A stretch of 64,000 bases of DNA from NCBI GenBank assembly GCA_015698045.1, contig BLAL01000066.1, positions 186,001 to 250,000 on the forward strand, written 5' to 3'. The first letter of the stretch is position 1. Each line of letters opens with the position of its first letter. The position numbers and the translations under genes are program-made. Origin of the DNA: Rhizophagus clarus. Its lineage: Eukaryota; Glomeromycota; Glomeromycetes; Glomerales; Glomeraceae. The notes beneath the pieces were generated by a model, which did no database searches, had not been told where the DNA came from, and saw only the letters and a program-made list of their open reading frames with translations. Shown here piece by piece: positions 62,110 through 64,000 of the stretch.

Positions 62110-64000
62110 ATGTCTACAGTTACGATTTCTGGAACGCAAATCAGACTTTGGTGTCTTGTTCGTGGAAGTAGCTCTGCTTTCTATGTTACTATTGGTAGGG
62201 ACAACTTTATTATCGACCTCAAAGAAGTTATCAAGAATAAGAAACAAAACGAGTTTGCTAATGTTGACGTCGACCAACTCGTTCTATGGAGAGTCGACAT
62301 CGATCAAAGTCAAATTAAGACCACTTCTATTGACGATATATTAAATGAAGAAGACGAATTAGAGAATTCGGGATTAACGGTTGGAGAAACTTTACCTAAC
62401 GTCGAAGGAAACAGTGTTAGAGTCGTTGTCGGAATTCCTGGTAAGTCATAAATTTAGCAAACGTGATATAGTATGTCTTTCTCTGTCATGTTCACCAATA
62501 ATACCGAATACTTACTTATTCTTGTGCTTTTCTTTCCTGCTTCTTATCGTCAAACCCGCCCAAAAAACACATTCGCGTTATCGTAGAGCAACCCAGTGGT
62601 AAGTGAGCCGTAATAATTTTGCTCATAACGCACGACTTAGCTTTATTTTTTCGAGAGTCTCATGTTCTGATATCGCACTTTCTGTTTATAACCTTGTTTA
62701 TTCTTTATAAATAGTTAAGCGGACTTATGACCAAGCAGATTTAGCTGATAATAGTGCCAAAATCTGCGGAGAGCTTATTCAAAGATTCGAAATAATCCCA
62801 ACCAAGGCGGAAGAACTTCAATCTCTTATTAATCGACAGCTTCTACGAAAACTGCCCGTGACTTCTGATGAAGAGCAAATTTATCCTGAAATAAAAGATT
62901 ATGTCTGTACGACAGAGAATGAACGTCGAAGTACGATAGCGAAAAACATCAGTAGTGCTTTTACAATTGATATGAAATTCTCTGGAAACAAATCTGAGAG
63001 CATGTTACATTATCCGATAGATGCTATGATTAGAGTTCCACTCGAAACTTTTAATAAATATATTGGTGGAGCTTTACCCATCGAAATTGATCGAGATAAA
63101 GCTGATTCGGGAACTACTACGATAGGTACAAAACGGCCTGATTTTCTATGCTGGACAAAAAAACTACTTCTATTTAAGGGTGAGGAGAAGGCAAGCTCTG
63201 GTGAATTTAACACGGCCGTAGAAGAATTAGAAGAGAAATTTAATGTACTTGATCCTATATGTTTTGGTAAAATTCAGTTTATGATCGGCTATGCTATCGC
63301 GGGGTCAACTGTGCGATTCTATGCAATTGATGGTTCAGTAGAAGCTAAGAAAAAACCAAGTATACTATCCCCGCTTACCAGCGAACTTAATGCTAGCAAC
63401 CTTGTGGATAGATTTACTATTCTCCGCACAGTTGTAAACATTGCTCGTATCATCCTAACTATAAGTGACAACATCCCTAATACTCTTATACCTCTTGGAA
63501 AACGACAGAAATTAGGTCATTCTTTTATTACGTTTTTAAGCGATGTAGTTGAAAAGATTATTTTAAAGGTGGATCTCCCATATGCAACTAATATGGATAA
63601 TCGGGTGAATTTTTTAAAAAAAATGTACGATTATGCTAAAGGTCACCCAGGGCTTGTCCAGGTCGAAAAAGGGCCTCTCTTTGACAAAGGTAAAGGGATA
63701 TATAGGGTTGTGATGAAAACTCGAGGTATTCCTTGCGTGTCCGAACTGAAAAATGAAAATAATGTACGGGAAATGATGAAATGTATTCTCACCGGGTTAG
63801 CCAGATTGCATCAAGGAAACTTCGTTCATCGCGATATCCGATTACCAAATGTTGTTTATGTTCCTGAATCTCCCGATAAATTTAACTATGTCCTCATCGA
63901 TTTTGAGCACGGATTTTGCAATAGACGTGCTTGTAATGAAAAATTGAGTGGCTACGATGATAATACGCTTACAACTGCTGGCTATTATACAACCACATCA
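62110..64000 (+). CDS. Crinkler (CRN) effector: ubiquitin-like header, nuclease-like and kinase domains (3' end outside window)
   Basis: ATG 62110. Exon 1 (62110-62440) encodes a CRN header: IRLWCLVRGSSSAFYVTIGR, FANVDVDQLVLWRVDI, VVVGIPG. A short exon 2 ends at 62598 (donor GTAAGTGAGC) and exon 3 starts at 62715 after ATAG. The expected acceptor of intron 1 just before the segment reading PPKKHIRVIVEQPS is AA instead of AG, so it may be mutated; a downstream TAG at 62584-62586 keeps frame. Exon 3 has RPDFLCWTKKLLLFKGEEK (restriction-like), then a kinase with FVHRDIRLPNVV and VLIDFEHG. Nuclease-kinase CRN proteins are known effectors in oomycetes and Rhizophagus-type fungi. The order matches the REase-kinase gene of Element 1. 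Confidence 0.75.

Larger units (their letters stand above)
43884..64000. mobile_element. Element 2: left part of a diverged Polinton-like relative (runs off window)
   Basis: Begins with a 36-bp palindrome followed by short tandem repeats, GGTGGCGCAG-containing sequence like that in Element 1's TIR, and then a gene series collinear with Element 1 read from its right end. The opposite TIR and the polymerase/integrase half would lie beyond 64000. The boundary with host genes on the right is therefore not proven; the CRN-kinase gene at the end could be host or cargo. Confidence 0.65.

Overview
This window looks like fungal nuclear DNA carrying two large, related virus-like mobile elements. Very AT-rich DNA flanks markedly less AT-rich gene-dense blocks. 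Spliceosomal introns are visible. The repertoire (DUF3504 recombinase fragment, coiled-coil Gag-like proteins, F-box/LRR proteins, Crinkler (CRN) effector modules, BED-type hAT transposase) resembles arbuscular mycorrhizal fungi of the Rhizophagus type; that assignment is inference from gene families only.

Region 1-5489: AT-rich host-like DNA with a broken Crypton-type recombinase gene and a small Tc1/mariner-like MITE. Region 5490-42212 (Element 1): a complete Polinton/Maverick-like element of about 36.7 kb with 2.3-3.0 kb terminal inverted repeats (TIRs), a 5-6 bp target duplication and a 50-bp palindrome at each tip. It encodes a family-B DNA polymerase and a primase-helicase, each beginning inside a TIR, plus a DDE integrase, an A32-like packaging-type ATPase and a tyrosine-recombinase-like protein. 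I see no jelly-roll capsid gene. Instead there are retroelement-like Gag and retropepsin genes, and a cargo of nuclease/kinase (Crinkler-type), SAM-nuclease, F-box/LRR and Cys-rich genes. The right TIR carries a 710-bp nested insertion.

Region 42218-43883: AT-rich spacer with a degenerate minisatellite. Region 43884-64000 (Element 2): the left part of a second, diverged relative in the opposite orientation. It starts with a 36-bp palindrome and continues past the window. Its order (primase-helicase, tyrosine recombinase, coiled-coil, Gag-like, F-box/LRR, CRN ubiquitin-like protein, SAM-nuclease, coiled-coil, nuclease/kinase) is collinear with Element 1 read from its right end. Its primase is joined to a different helicase (UL9/origin-binding type instead of D5/SF3), and that gene is interrupted by a 3.3-kb hAT transposon with a perfect 8-bp target duplication.

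Many genes in both elements, and in the hAT, are broken by in-frame stops that look like C-to-T (or G-to-A) changes of CGA, CAA, CAG or TGG codons. The elements therefore look decayed by cytosine deamination, while several genes (integrase, tyrosine recombinase, F-box/LRR, 331-aa protein, REase-kinase) remain open. Likely cooperation: polymerase plus primase-helicase replicate the element, the integrase inserts it, the ATPase would package or translocate DNA, Gag/protease might form particles, and the cargo genes act on the host.
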